Both the position numbers and the translations under genes were made by a program. Below, piece by piece: positions 1 to 8,600 of a stretch of 64,000 nucleotides of DNA; within the stretch, counting starts at the first letter, position 1, and each line of letters opens with the position of its first letter. The notes beneath the pieces are model-generated. The model searched no databases, was not told the origin of the DNA, and was given only the letters and a program-made list of their open reading frames with translations. The DNA is from Paludibacteraceae bacterium (GTDB lineage: Bacteria > Bacteroidota > Bacteroidia > Bacteroidales > Paludibacteraceae): contig CAJOIZ010000001.1 in the NCBI GenBank assembly GCA_905234835.1, forward strand, positions 186,001 through 250,000. Reading direction: 5' to 3'.

Positions 1-928
1 TCAGGTCTTTCGGACCGATACGCATTGCTGCCGCCGCTATGCCCGGATCGACAAAATAACGGGTGTCGGAGGTGCGTATGGCAGTTTTGCTGCGCAGATT
101 GGGACTCCAGGCCGGCAGGTCTTCCACAACGAACATCTTGCGCAATGCCGTCAGGTAATTTTCAACCGTCTGCACGGAAACGCTCTCCGATGACAGTGAC
201 GCTTTCATATCGTCCAGTATCACTTTGGCAGAAGCCTGCGAGCCTTGCAGACGTGCATACGAACGCATCAGGTGTTCCGCCCAAACGGGATTGCGCGCCA
301 CATTGTCCACACGCGATATGTCCGAATTGACAACGGCATCCAGGTAGTTGTATGACGTGCGCAATGCCACCCTTTCGCTCTTGTCCAGCGTGGCGGGCCA
401 ACCACCTCGGCAGGTCAGAAAAGCAAGCCTGTTGAGATCCATTTGGTTGTGTCCCTCCACGGGTACTGACGGGTCAAAGAGGCTCTCTAAACTGACCTCG
501 CCGGTTGAGTCACCTGACTCATACAGACTCATCGGACGCATCTTCAGCCAGGCAAAACGTCCGGCACCTGAGTGTTTGATTCTGTCCGTCGATACAGGAA
601 CGGAAGAGCCTGTCAGAATAAACTGCCCTTCGTGGGACGACCGGTGGTCCACCTCGAAACGGATGGCATCCCAAAGTTGCGGTGCTAGTTGCCATTCGTC
701 TATCAGACGAGGCGTGTCACCCGTAAGCAGTGCCTTGACCTGAGTGTTGGCGAGATCTGAATACTGCTGCTGCATTTCGGGGTCGGACATATACAGCACA
801 CTCTTCGCCTGCTGCTCGCATGTGGTGGTTTTTCCGCACCATTTGGAACCCTCAACCAATACGGCACCCACCTCCTCCAGTCTGTCCCGTAACAGGATGT
901 CTGCGACACGTTGTCTGTATGCTTCCAT
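1..928 (-). CDS. DUF4143-type AAA+ ATPase, partial (3' end beyond window)
   Basis: Reading the minus strand from the ATG at 926-928 gives an uninterrupted frame that runs off the left edge (about 309 codons). Residues ~24-31 (EGSKWCGKTT) are a Walker A loop, followed by a Walker B-like LIDEWQLAP stretch and a sensor-like FILTGSS. The central and C-terminal part (around RVDNVARNPFWAEHLMRSYARL and the VENYLTALRKMFVVEDL segment) matches the winged-helix DUF4143 half of this ATPase family. These proteins are common in Bacteroidetes; their cellular role is not settled, and many are thought to be toxin-antitoxin or nuclease-associated ATPases. The start is fixed by a good promoter at 983-1012. The C-terminus cannot be judged because the gene is cut by the window edge. 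Confidence 0.85.
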   Translation of the reverse strand, partial: MEAYRQRVADILLRDRLEEVGAVLVEGSKWCGKTTTCEQQAKSVLYMSDPEMQQQYSDLANTQVKALLTGDTPRLIDEWQLAPQLWDAIRFEVDHRSSHEGQFILTGSSVPVSTDRIKHSGAGRFAWLKMRPMSLYESGDSTGEVSLESLFDPSVPVEGHNQMDLNRLAFLTCRGGWPATLDKSERVALRTSYNYLDAVVNSDISRVDNVARNPVWAEHLMRSYARLQGSQASAKVILDDMKASLSSESVSVQTVENYLTALRKMFVVEDLPAWSPNLRSKTAIRTSDTRYFVDPGIAAAAMRIGPKDL

Positions 929-982
929 AAGCGATGATTTTGCAGAAAAATTGACAAACTATTCGTTTACTCTTTCACGCCG

Positions 983-1012
983 CAAAAGTATTCATTATTT
1001 TCAATATACAAA
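983..1012 (-). promoter_or_regulatory. Bacteroidetes-type promoter of the DUF4143 ATPase
   Basis: On the minus strand, TTTG (1009-1012) is followed after 18 bp by TACTTTTG (983-990), the typical Bacteroidetes primary sigma factor pattern. It lies 55 bp upstream of the ATPase start, directly beside the 23-bp repeat array. Confidence 0.65.
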
Positions 1013-1017
1013 AATCT

Positions 1018-1126
1018 GTTTTGAATTTGGCTATAATTTTGTTTTGAATTTGGACACGGTTTTGTTTTGAATTTGGCTATAATTTTGTTTTGAATTTGGC
1101 TACTGTTTTGTTTTGAATTTGAGACG
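1018..1126. repeat. 23-bp tandem repeat array (4.7 copies) upstream of ATPase promoter
   Basis: Units start at 1018, 1041, 1064, 1087 and 1110. Each begins GTTTTGAATTTG and continues with a more variable half (GCTATAATTTT, GACACGGTTTT, GCTATAATTTT, GCTACTGTTTT). The array ends next to the -33 element of the ATPase promoter, a position suited to operator or activator sites. No gene is seen in 929-1290 otherwise. Confidence 0.85.
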
Positions 1127-1290
1127 TTACGCCCATCCGTCCGTTATGCGGCAATCTTATTGCCACCGTTTGGGTGTATGTTCTCAGCAGCAGGTGGAGA
1201 GAATAACTTTTGACCGATAGCCGTATTATTATCGGGCAGTAGTAATACAAAGTCAATGCCGATTGACAATCGGATGAATACAAAGAAAAA

Positions 1291-1313
1291 CACCACGCGT
1301 GTTAAGCGTGGTG
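1291..1313 (-). terminator. Rho-independent terminator ending the long minus-strand operon
   Basis: CACCACGC/GCGTGGTG form an 8-bp stem with a 7-nt loop. On the minus strand the hairpin is followed by TTTTTCTTTG, so it should end transcripts from the 1331-1957 gene and everything upstream. Confidence 0.85.
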
Positions 1314-1330
1314 TGTGGAGTCAGACATCA

Positions 1331-1957
1331 TTACGTGGTTTCAGAGTCTTCTTTGCGGATACGATATATGATGAAATATACCACCACATAAAGAAACATG
1401 ATGCCAAAAAAGTATAAAAACGCCACAAGCCGTGCACTTTCCGGATCTATGATTTCGCCTCTCGGATGCAAATCATATACATGTCCGCCGGCCTCGCTGC
1501 AAATATTCGATAATACCGCCGGCCCTTCACTTTCGTAATAACTCTGCATGTCTCCGAATGAATTAGGATAGCGGTCAATATGTGCAACAAGAAACGGATA
1601 TACGAAAAGAGTTAATAAAAAATATATCAATGACAAAGGATAGAAAAATATTCTCATCCATAGTCTGCTGAAATCAAAAGCAGGAAGATGCAGAATCTTT
1701 CTTGCCTCTAACTTATCCGTTTTGTACAGACTTTTCAGATAAGTGAAAAAAGGATAAAACACAATTGTGGCAATGACTCCGAACACAAGAAGATGAAACA
1801 ATCCGCCAAATGTAAACGGGACTCTTACAAACCCGCAATTATCCCCGCTTGTCCAATAGTCAAAGAAAGCGTACGCATAAAACGGCCATGCTATCACATA
1901 GGCAAAGATAATCAAGCCAATCGCTGCAATGATATAAAAAAATGGTTTCTGTTTCAT
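1331..1957 (-). CDS. Four-helix integral membrane protein, function unknown
   Basis: A 208-residue protein with four predicted membrane segments, around residues 5-35, 48-72, 97-128 and 178-200. Between the third and fourth lies a hydrophilic loop of about 50 residues with a Cys and a His (SNICSEAGGHVYDLHPRGE). No family was recognised. It is the last gene before the terminator at 1291-1313 and starts 34 bp after the transglutaminase-like gene, so it is probably co-transcribed with it. A loop rich in polar residues could face the periplasm; the topology is inferred only from hydrophobicity. Confidence 0.75.
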   Translation of the reverse strand: MKQKPFFYIIAAIGLIIFAYVIAWPFYAYAFFDYWTSGDNCGFVRVPFTFGGLFHLLVFGVIATIVFYPFFTYLKSLYKTDKLEARKILHLPAFDFSRLWMRIFFYPLSLIYFLLTLFVYPFLVAHIDRYPNSFGDMQSYYESEGPAVLSNICSEAGGHVYDLHPRGEIIDPESARLVAFLYFFGIMFLYVVVYFIIYRIRKEDSETT

Positions 1958-1991
1958 CTCATGTGTATTTTGGCAATAATTATGCCAACTC

Positions 1992-3665
1992 TTAGTGCAA
2001 GGCGATGATTTGGGCTTCGTTGTTGTTCATATCGGGCATGGTGCGTCCTACACCGGCATTGATATAGGTCGGGTCACAGACTATGTATTTGCGGTTTTTA
2101 TACACCAAGTAATCCCCTTTGACATTCTCATTGAATGCGACAGCCGCAGCCAAGTGCCCGGGGTAATGGAGCAGCACAACATCCAGCCCTGTCAAGTCGC
2201 GAATGAGACGCGAGAAGAGTATGGCTCTGTCCTCGCAATCGCAGTACGGATAGTAAAGAGTCTCCTGCGCGAAGAATGCCCGGTCACCTCCCCATATCTT
2301 GTCATCATAGCCGTACTCGAATGCTGTCTGCACCCAGTTGAGCAGGATTCCGACGGCATCACTCTCCTTCAGACCTGCAATGGCGTTCTTCAACGAGGGA
2401 TAGAGCATATCTTTGACCGACTCCTCCACGGGGGTGTTGGCATACGCCGCCCAACGGGTTGTCTGGTCGCCGTTGAAACATGCCTGCGGGTAGGTATTGA
2501 AGAAGTCTATCAGGTTCTTGTTGAGACTTACAGAAGCGGTAACCCCTTTTCTGGAAGTGAGTGTCCGTCGTGGTGTCGGCTCGTTGCTGAAGTCCGGCAG
2601 TTGTGTCATTTGTAGTGATAATGATTTCTCCTTGTCGTAATTGGCTTTGGTAATCTGCATTCTTATGCTCTTGTCTCCGCTTACATTATAGAACTTGGTT
2701 CCGTCAATAAGATAATAACGTAAGTCAAAGATGTCATAGAGACTGGCAACGAGCATATACAGTTTCGTCTCGCTCATACCGAGGCGTATGCGGTAGCCGG
2801 ACTGGGTCATAAGAAACGCCTGCATCAAGACGGCTACGTTAGTTTTGCCGTATTGTTTCTCCGTCACGGCCTGTAGCATCTTCATATACGCCCAATCGCA
2901 CAGCCGGTAGGTGTTACGAGCGTTAAGAGCCGAGCTGACAGTGATGTCATAGCGACTGTCAGACAATTGCTGCCATGCATCCGCAATGGCGTTCTCCTCC
3001 AACGCATATAGCTTGAGGTTGTCGTTGGTCGGAAAGCCGATTGTTATAATAGAGCCGAAATAGCCGACAGACACTTTCTTGTATGGTTCTTCTTTGGGTA
3101 CAACCGGCGCGATGGGTTCCGGTGCCGGTTGAGGAGCCGGAACGACCACCACTTGCGGCTTTACAGCAATCTGTACTGGCTTAGGGTCTGTTGCCGGTTT
3201 GGGTGCAGGTAGTGGTTTGTTGTTCTCATTGGGCTTCGGTGTCTCTTTGGGTTTCGGAGACGGTTTTATATCGGGTTTCGGAGCGGGAGTGGGTGCCGGT
3301 TTTGGTGCAGGCAGTGGTTTGTCGTTCTCGTTGGGCTTCGGTGTCTCTTTGGGTTTCGGAGAAGGTTTTGTATCGGGTTTCGGAGCGGGAGCGGGTGTCG
3401 GTTCATCGAACACTATCGGCTCTACCGGTTTTTCCTGCACGGGTTTCTCCGCCTCATGAACAGGGAACTCCGCCCATTTCTGCCTCATGAACTCCGCAAA
3501 CTGCTCGTTAGCGCGTTTGCGGAACGCGTCAAACTCTGCCTGTTTGTCCGATTTGAACTGATTGAACTTGTCGTTCTGCTTCTTCACGAAGTCATCAAAA
3601 CCTCTGTCCTGCGCTGCCATCGGCATCGCGGCACAAAGCACTAAAAAGATAATCGTTTTACGCAT
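1992..3665 (-). CDS. Secreted transglutaminase-like protein with Pro-rich repeat linker
   Basis: 557 residues. A signal peptide (MRKTIIFLVLCAAMPMAAQ) is followed by a charged, Phe-rich helical stretch (20-70), then a Pro/Lys linker of about 80 residues built from two 34-residue units (KPSPKPKETPKPNEN). The C-terminal half ends in a transglutaminase-like core with all three expected catalytic positions in order: Cys in YPYCDCEDRA (~474), His in PGHLAAAV (~503) and Asp in VCDPTY (~531). Proteins of this fold act as cysteine peptidases or transamidases. The linker suggests that the domain is held away from the membrane or spans the periplasm. It lies 120 bp downstream of the radical SAM gene in the same direction. 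Substrate unknown. Confidence 0.8.
   Translation of the reverse strand: MRKTIIFLVLCAAMPMAAQDRGFDDFVKKQNDKFNQFKSDKQAEFDAFRKRANEQFAEFMRQKWAEFPVHEAEKPVQEKPVEPIVFDEPTPAPAPKPDTKPSPKPKETPKPNENDKPLPAPKPAPTPAPKPDIKPSPKPKETPKPNENNKPLPAPKPATDPKPVQIAVKPQVVVVPAPQPAPEPIAPVVPKEEPYKKVSVGYFGSIITIGFPTNDNLKLYALEENAIADAWQQLSDSRYDITVSSALNARNTYRLCDWAYMKMLQAVTEKQYGKTNVAVLMQAFLMTQSGYRIRLGMSETKLYMLVASLYDIFDLRYYLIDGTKFYNVSGDKSIRMQITKANYDKEKSLSLQMTQLPDFSNEPTPRRTLTSRKGVTASVSLNKNLIDFFNTYPQACFNGDQTTRWAAYANTPVEESVKDMLYPSLKNAIAGLKESDAVGILLNWVQTAFEYGYDDKIWGGDRAFFAQETLYYPYCDCEDRAILFSRLIRDLTGLDVVLLHYPGHLAAAVAFNENVKGDYLVYKNRKYIVCDPTYINAGVGRTMPDMNNNEAQIIALH
3196..3399. repeat. 102-bp tandem duplication coding for the Pro-rich linker
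   Basis: Two nearly identical 102-bp units (compare the copies of GGTTTGTNGTTCTC near 3214 and 3316) encode the 34-residue linker units of the transglutaminase-like protein. The period is a multiple of three, so copy-number change would alter linker length but keep the frame. Confidence 0.8.
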
Positions 3666-3785
3666 ATTTGTCTATGTTTATATTCATACTATCATTGCAT
3701 ACACCATGTGATAGCCCGCTTGATATTGGATTTCGTTTGTAATAGTGGTCTCTTGAATACTCTCTGTCAGGCAGGAACAGGTCGT

Positions 3786-4904
3786 CTAACTTTGTGCTTC
3801 GATTTTATTTAATCCGTCTTTGTTGATTCTTTTCTCAATATGTGCAAATATTTTCTTGTATGCAGGACAAAGGAATGTTTTATGTTTTAAATCTCCTGAA
3901 GCGAGAAAACCGTCATGCAGACATCCGCCGTGACAGATATGATACCATTTGCATTTAGAGCAACCGCTTTGGGCTATGTACTCGGCGCGTTTGTATGTTT
4001 CCGACTGTTTAATGCGTTGCATTATGTCTACAAGCGATTCATTATGAAGATTACCGTATGAGTATTGAAGCAGGTCGTTGTCGCAGAAGCGTCCGCACGG
4101 CATCACATCACCTGTAGGTGCAATAGCCATGAAGTTGTCTTGGCAGTTAGTGGAGAACATACAGCCGGATGGTTTGTCCGTCGCGATATTGCTCGCTATC
4201 TCTACAAAGTTTGATTCTGTTATCTCTCCTTCTTGATCGTTATACCAAAGATCGAACAACTCTATCGCCATCTGTGCATACTCATCCGGGGTAATACCGT
4301 ACTCGTCAATGTTGTTTTGAGCCTCGCCGGAACAGAACAGCGGATTGAATTTGAAACTGATTCCCTCGTCACGCATAAAGCGGTAGAGTTTGGGAATATG
4401 CCCTATATGCTTTTTGCTGCCGACAACAATACAACCAATATGCATTCCACGTTGTTTGCAAAGACGGTAATTGCTGATAATACACTCGAATGTCGGCTCA
4501 TCGTGTATGCCTACACGCTGCTGATTATGAATATCTGCCGTGCCGTCCAATGAAAACCCTACGCGCACATTATATTGCTGAAAGAGGTCGATCCACTCGT
4601 CATTGACAAGCGACAAATTAGTCTGCATGGAGTTCTGCAACTCACAGCCTGCCAGCTCTTGTTGCATATAAGCAAAGATAGCACGATAGTTGTCTATGCC
4701 CCACAACATTGGCTCACCACCATGCCAAATGATAGTGAACTTCCTGCGTGGTTTGTCTCGCTGCATCCGCTTGATTTGGTCTATAATGCGTTTCGCAAAT
4801 TCCAAATCAAACAGCCTTGCCTGCCGCTTGGTCTCGTTACTCAAATAACAATACTTGCAACGCAGATTGCAGGAGTATGTGGGTTTAATTATGATTGTTC
4901 GCAT
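3786..4904 (-). CDS. Radical SAM/SPASM enzyme, probable peptide or protein maturase
   Basis: 372 residues from the ATG at 4902-4904. The radical SAM cluster motif CNLRCKYC lies at residues 12-19, directly after the start, with WHGGEP for SAM binding. The C-terminal SPASM domain has the Cys pattern CMFSTNC, CGRFC and GCSKCKWYHICHGGC plus a final FLCP, enough for two auxiliary 4Fe-4S clusters. This architecture is that of anaerobic sulfatase maturases and RiPP maturases. An in-frame start at 4955 exists, but TAATG overlap with the stop of the upstream gene indicates coupling and supports 4904. Upstream lie a membrane protein and a 53-residue Tyr-rich peptide in the same transcript, and no sulfatase is nearby, which favours peptide maturation. 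Confidence 0.9.
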   Translation of the reverse strand: MRTIIIKPTYSCNLRCKYCYLSNETKRQARLFDLEFAKRIIDQIKRMQRDKPRRKFTIIWHGGEPMLWGIDNYRAIFAYMQQELAGCELQNSMQTNLSLVNDEWIDLFQQYNVRVGFSLDGTADIHNQQRVGIHDEPTFECIISNYRLCKQRGMHIGCIVVGSKKHIGHIPKLYRFMRDEGISFKFNPLFCSGEAQNNIDEYGITPDEYAQMAIELFDLWYNDQEGEITESNFVEIASNIATDKPSGCMFSTNCQDNFMAIAPTGDVMPCGRFCDNDLLQYSYGNLHNESLVDIMQRIKQSETYKRAEYIAQSGCSKCKWYHICHGGCLHDGFLASGDLKHKTFLCPAYKKIFAHIEKRINKDGLNKIEAQS

Positions 4905-5500
4905 TACTTTTTTTCCCTTGAAGCCTTTTTTATTTTTCGCTCTCCTGTCTGCCATTCACCACTACATATTTCTTTTAGTGTTTTAGAAAATACCTTTTTA
5001 ATTCCACTTTTTGAATGAGTAGCAGATAAAGAAATTTCAATATTTAAATGATTATCAGCCTTAAAATCAGCTATTGTTAATGTTTTCTGATCATATTTTC
5101 TACGTATTATAGAATCTGGATGTAGAGTTTCTATTTTCTCCTTTGGTATTTGTGTACACGGATTCAATGTAGTGACAAATTCATTATTTGACTCCTTCAT
5201 AAGTCGCTTTCTCTCTAATAGTGGAATTATAGTTAGTGCCGTAACAAAATCGCTTTTGGAATCAGAATCATAATATGTAACATATCCACTAATGCTATAA
5301 ACGTCAAAAAAAGAATCATTAATAATCTTGATTTTATATTTATTATCACCATATTTTGCTATTTGGTCACAAATATAGACGCGAGGCTTTGGCCGTATCG
5401 CATTAACTAAAACAGCACTTATACTGCCATAAATAACACCTTGTAATATATTATGCCATGAGTCTGAAAGAAAACTTTGAATATCAGTATGTGTCCACAT
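4904..5500 (-). CDS. Single-pass membrane protein coupled to radical SAM gene, unknown function
   Basis: 198 residues. A short N-terminal helix is followed by one membrane segment (~18-36, LQGVIYGSISAVLVNAI). The rest (~45-170) is predicted to be a beta-rich soluble domain, with a basic C-terminus (ERKIKKASREKK). Its stop codon shares a base with the radical SAM start (TAATG) and its first 17 bp overlap the end of the 53-residue ORF, so all three appear translationally linked. The gene is clearly more AT-rich than the lipoprotein genes upstream. No known family was recognised; a transport, docking or recognition role for the small peptide is possible but unproven. Confidence 0.75.
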   Translation of the reverse strand: MWTHTDIQSFLSDSWHNILQGVIYGSISAVLVNAIRPKPRVYICDQIAKYGDNKYKIKIINDSFFDVYSISGYVTYYDSDSKSDFVTALTIIPLLERKRLMKESNNEFVTTLNPCTQIPKEKIETLHPDSIIRRKYDQKTLTIADFKADNHLNIEISLSATHSKSGIKKVFSKTLKEICSGEWQTGERKIKKASREKK

Positions 5501-5645
5501 CGTAGTATCGGCTTAAATCATTATAATCATTATAATATTCTTCATATTCCACCCAATTGTCTTGGAATGATTTAGTATCGCAAGATTTATTTTTGATACG
5601 TTGCTCAATCGCTTTCTTTGCGTGAGTAAGTGTTTCATTAATCAT
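5484..5645 (-). CDS. 53-residue acidic, Tyr-rich peptide; candidate RiPP precursor
   Basis: A short frame from ATG 5643-5645 to TGA 5484-5486. The N-terminal half is helical and basic (MINETLTHAKKAIEQRIKNK), like a leader. The C-terminal half is rich in Tyr, Asp, Asn and Glu, ending YEEYYNDYNDLSRYYD plus six residues. It contains repeated aromatic-X-Asn/Asp triplets (YYN, YND, YND, YYD), the type of site cross-linked in radical-SAM cyclophane peptides. Its end overlaps the membrane protein gene by 17 bp, and that gene overlaps the radical SAM gene. There is no signal peptide. It could instead be an ordinary small regulatory or chaperone protein. The reading frame is clear, while the function is inference from context. 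Confidence 0.6.
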   Translation of the reverse strand: MINETLTHAKKAIEQRIKNKSCDTKSFQDNWVEYEEYYNDYNDLSRYYDVDTY

Positions 5646-5696
5646 AATTTAATGCAATTAACCTGTACATTGCGAGGTTTTAATAGTTAAAGAGAT

Positions 5697-8600
5697 TTAT
5701 TCTGTTGCTTTATATTTGCGGACAGGACGGACTCGCACAGCCTCATAATAACACATACAGCCATACGTATTTATATTATGCTTATAACCGGCCGAGGAGG
5801 AAGAAACCTCATAATATACAACATACAGGGGGTGACATGATGAACCATTATAAACATTAGATCGTGTCCAATAATAATCTGACGAATAAAGCCTATGATC
5901 AGAACCTCCAAAATAAACTTCAACTTCGTTCCCGTTTACATCTTTCCATCCCTTAATATAATTTTGCATAATATGCTCTAATAAATCAACGTCTTCGGGT
6001 ATTTCCCAATCATTAATTCCTGCAAAAATAAGGTTCTCACATGCCGTTATTGCCTTTTCGTAAGACATTTTACCTATATCATTATATAACACATATATAT
6101 ATCCTCCATATTCAATTTTAGGTAAATTCTTATAATCTAAATATTCTTTATTTACTATTACTTGCTCACCATACGCAGTGCCGTTTTTGTTAGTTGCATA
6201 CGCACGGACGTAATAGGTATTTGAACTTGTAAGGTCAATCTCCGTTATGGTGCTTGAATAATAACCGATACCGGATCCGTCTGTCGTTTTATTGTCATTA
6301 ACTGTTGGATAAGGCAATGTATTCCAACATACACCACGTGCTATTACTGCGGAGCCCCCATCGTCTGTTACCTGTCCGCCGGAAACAGCCGTTGTTTCTG
6401 TTACATTCTCACCTATAACGGTTGTTACAACTGTCGGCATGCCGTTTCCTGTTTTTACTGTTGCCACATTGCCGTATGACGTGCCAATTGAATTGGTTGC
6501 GTATGCACGGACATAGTAGGTTGTACTGACAGAAACATTTGTTATTACGGATGAGAAGTTACCTGTTCCTGTTCCGCTTGTAGTATATTGGTCTGCAATC
6601 GTTGGTGTTGAATTGCTGGTGCTATAACATATACCACGAGCGGTTATCGTATATCCTCCGTCGCTTGTTATGTTGCCACCGGATGTGACAGTTGTTGATG
6701 TAGCAATCGGTTCGGTCGTCGTCAGTACCGGCAGACCTGTTGTGGTTTTGAAACTTGCTTGTTTACTATATGAGGTCGTTACATCCGTAGTTGCATATCC
6801 GCGGACATAATAGGTTGTGTTGGGCGTAAGACCGGACATATTGCAGTTGTAGGTTATCCCTACCTGATTACCCCCTGCGGTTTTGTTGTTTGCGACAGTA
6901 GGATTCTGAGTTGTTGACCAGCATATACCACATTCCTTCAACGTTGCTCCGCCCGCACCAGAAATAGTAATTGTGCATGAGGCAGTCAAGGCTGTAATGT
7001 CCGTGACTGTTCCCAATGTGCCGCTTGCTATACCGTTAGTTGTCTTGATTGTTATTACATTGCCGTATGCCGTGCCGATCTGGTTAGTGGCGTACGCTCG
7101 GACATAATAGGTCGTGTTGGCTGTAAGTTCGGATATTGAACTTGAATAAGACCCTGTGCCTTTGCCGTTGTTGGTTACTTTGTCATTGATGTCAGGTGTG
7201 CTGTTTGTTGTACTCCAACATATACCGCGTGCGGTGATTGCATATCCGCCATCGCTTGTGATGTTGCCGCCGGATGTGATTGTAGTTGTCGTCGATGTCG
7301 CTTCCAATGTAGTCAATACCGGCAGACCTGTAGCGGTCTTGAATGTTATCTGTTCGCTATAGGTTGTGGTTACATCCGTTGTGGCATAGCCGCGAACATA
7401 ATAGGTCGTGTTGGGTGAAAGACCGGACATATTGCAATTGTATGCGGTATTAAGCACATTGCCATTAGCAGCCGTCTTGCTATCCTCTATGGTCGGATTG
7501 GGATTCGTTGCCCAACAAACGCCACAACTCTGCAAAGTGCCCCCTCCTACATCAGTAACGGTTACCTGACTGCTGGCAGTTAACGCTGTGATATTGGAAA
7601 CAGGCTCAATGTTAACAGAAGCTGCTCCGTTTTTCGTAGTAGCAGATATGACGTTACCGTAACTTGGACCATTGATATTGATAGCATAAGCTCTGATATA
7701 ATATTTCGTGGAAGGTGTTAATTTGGATATGGTCACGCTAAATGTGCCTTTCCCGCTTCCTCCTGCGAGTTTGCTATCCGTAATGGTCGGTTCAGCATTT
7801 GTCAAACTATAACAGATACCACGCTCTGTAACACTATAACCGCTGTCATCCGTCACTTCACCGGTGCATGTAATGGTGGTTGAAGTGGTTGTGGAAGTAC
7901 CTGTGGACACACTTGCCAGACCTGCTGTCGTGATAAAGGTCTTTTGTTCACTATAGGTGGTGATTGCATCAGTTGTTGCATACGCACGGACGTAGTATTT
8001 CTGATTGGCTGTAAGCCCTGACATGTTGCATGTATAGGCAGTGTTCAACTTTTTCCCATCCGCTACGACCTTGTCGTTATCGATTGTCGGATTCGGATTG
8101 GTGGACCAACAGACACCGCAACTCAACAATGTGGCATTTGCCACATCCGTCACCGTGACCGGAACCGAAGCCGAAGAAGCTGTTATGCCCGTTATTGCGC
8201 CAAGCGTGACACTTGCACTTCCGTCTTTTGTCTGGATGGATACAGACTTACCATAAACGGTGCCATTCTCATTGGTGGCATACGCACGGAGATGATAGGT
8301 CGTATTGGCGGACAAACCGGTTATCGTAACCGAGAAATCCCCGTTACCCTTGCCGCCTGATATTTTGTCTTCCGTAACAGTCGGTTCCGAGTTGGATGTA
8401 CTATAGCAAACACCTCTGTCAGTCACTGAATAACCGCCATTATCAGTAACACTACCCCCTACTGTAATCGTTGTTGCGGTTGCAGTCGGTTCTGCTGTTG
8501 TTACAGATGGCAAACCGCTTTGGGTCGTAAACGATTTCTGCTCGCTGTAGCCTACGCCTATCGAATTGAGAGCATAGGCACGGACATAATAGGTGGTATT

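Noticed and set aside
1077..1283. 68-codon frame through the 23-bp repeats
   Set aside because: The peptide is mostly the translated repeat (AKFKTKL type) and would cross the region directly upstream of the ATPase promoter; no start signals.
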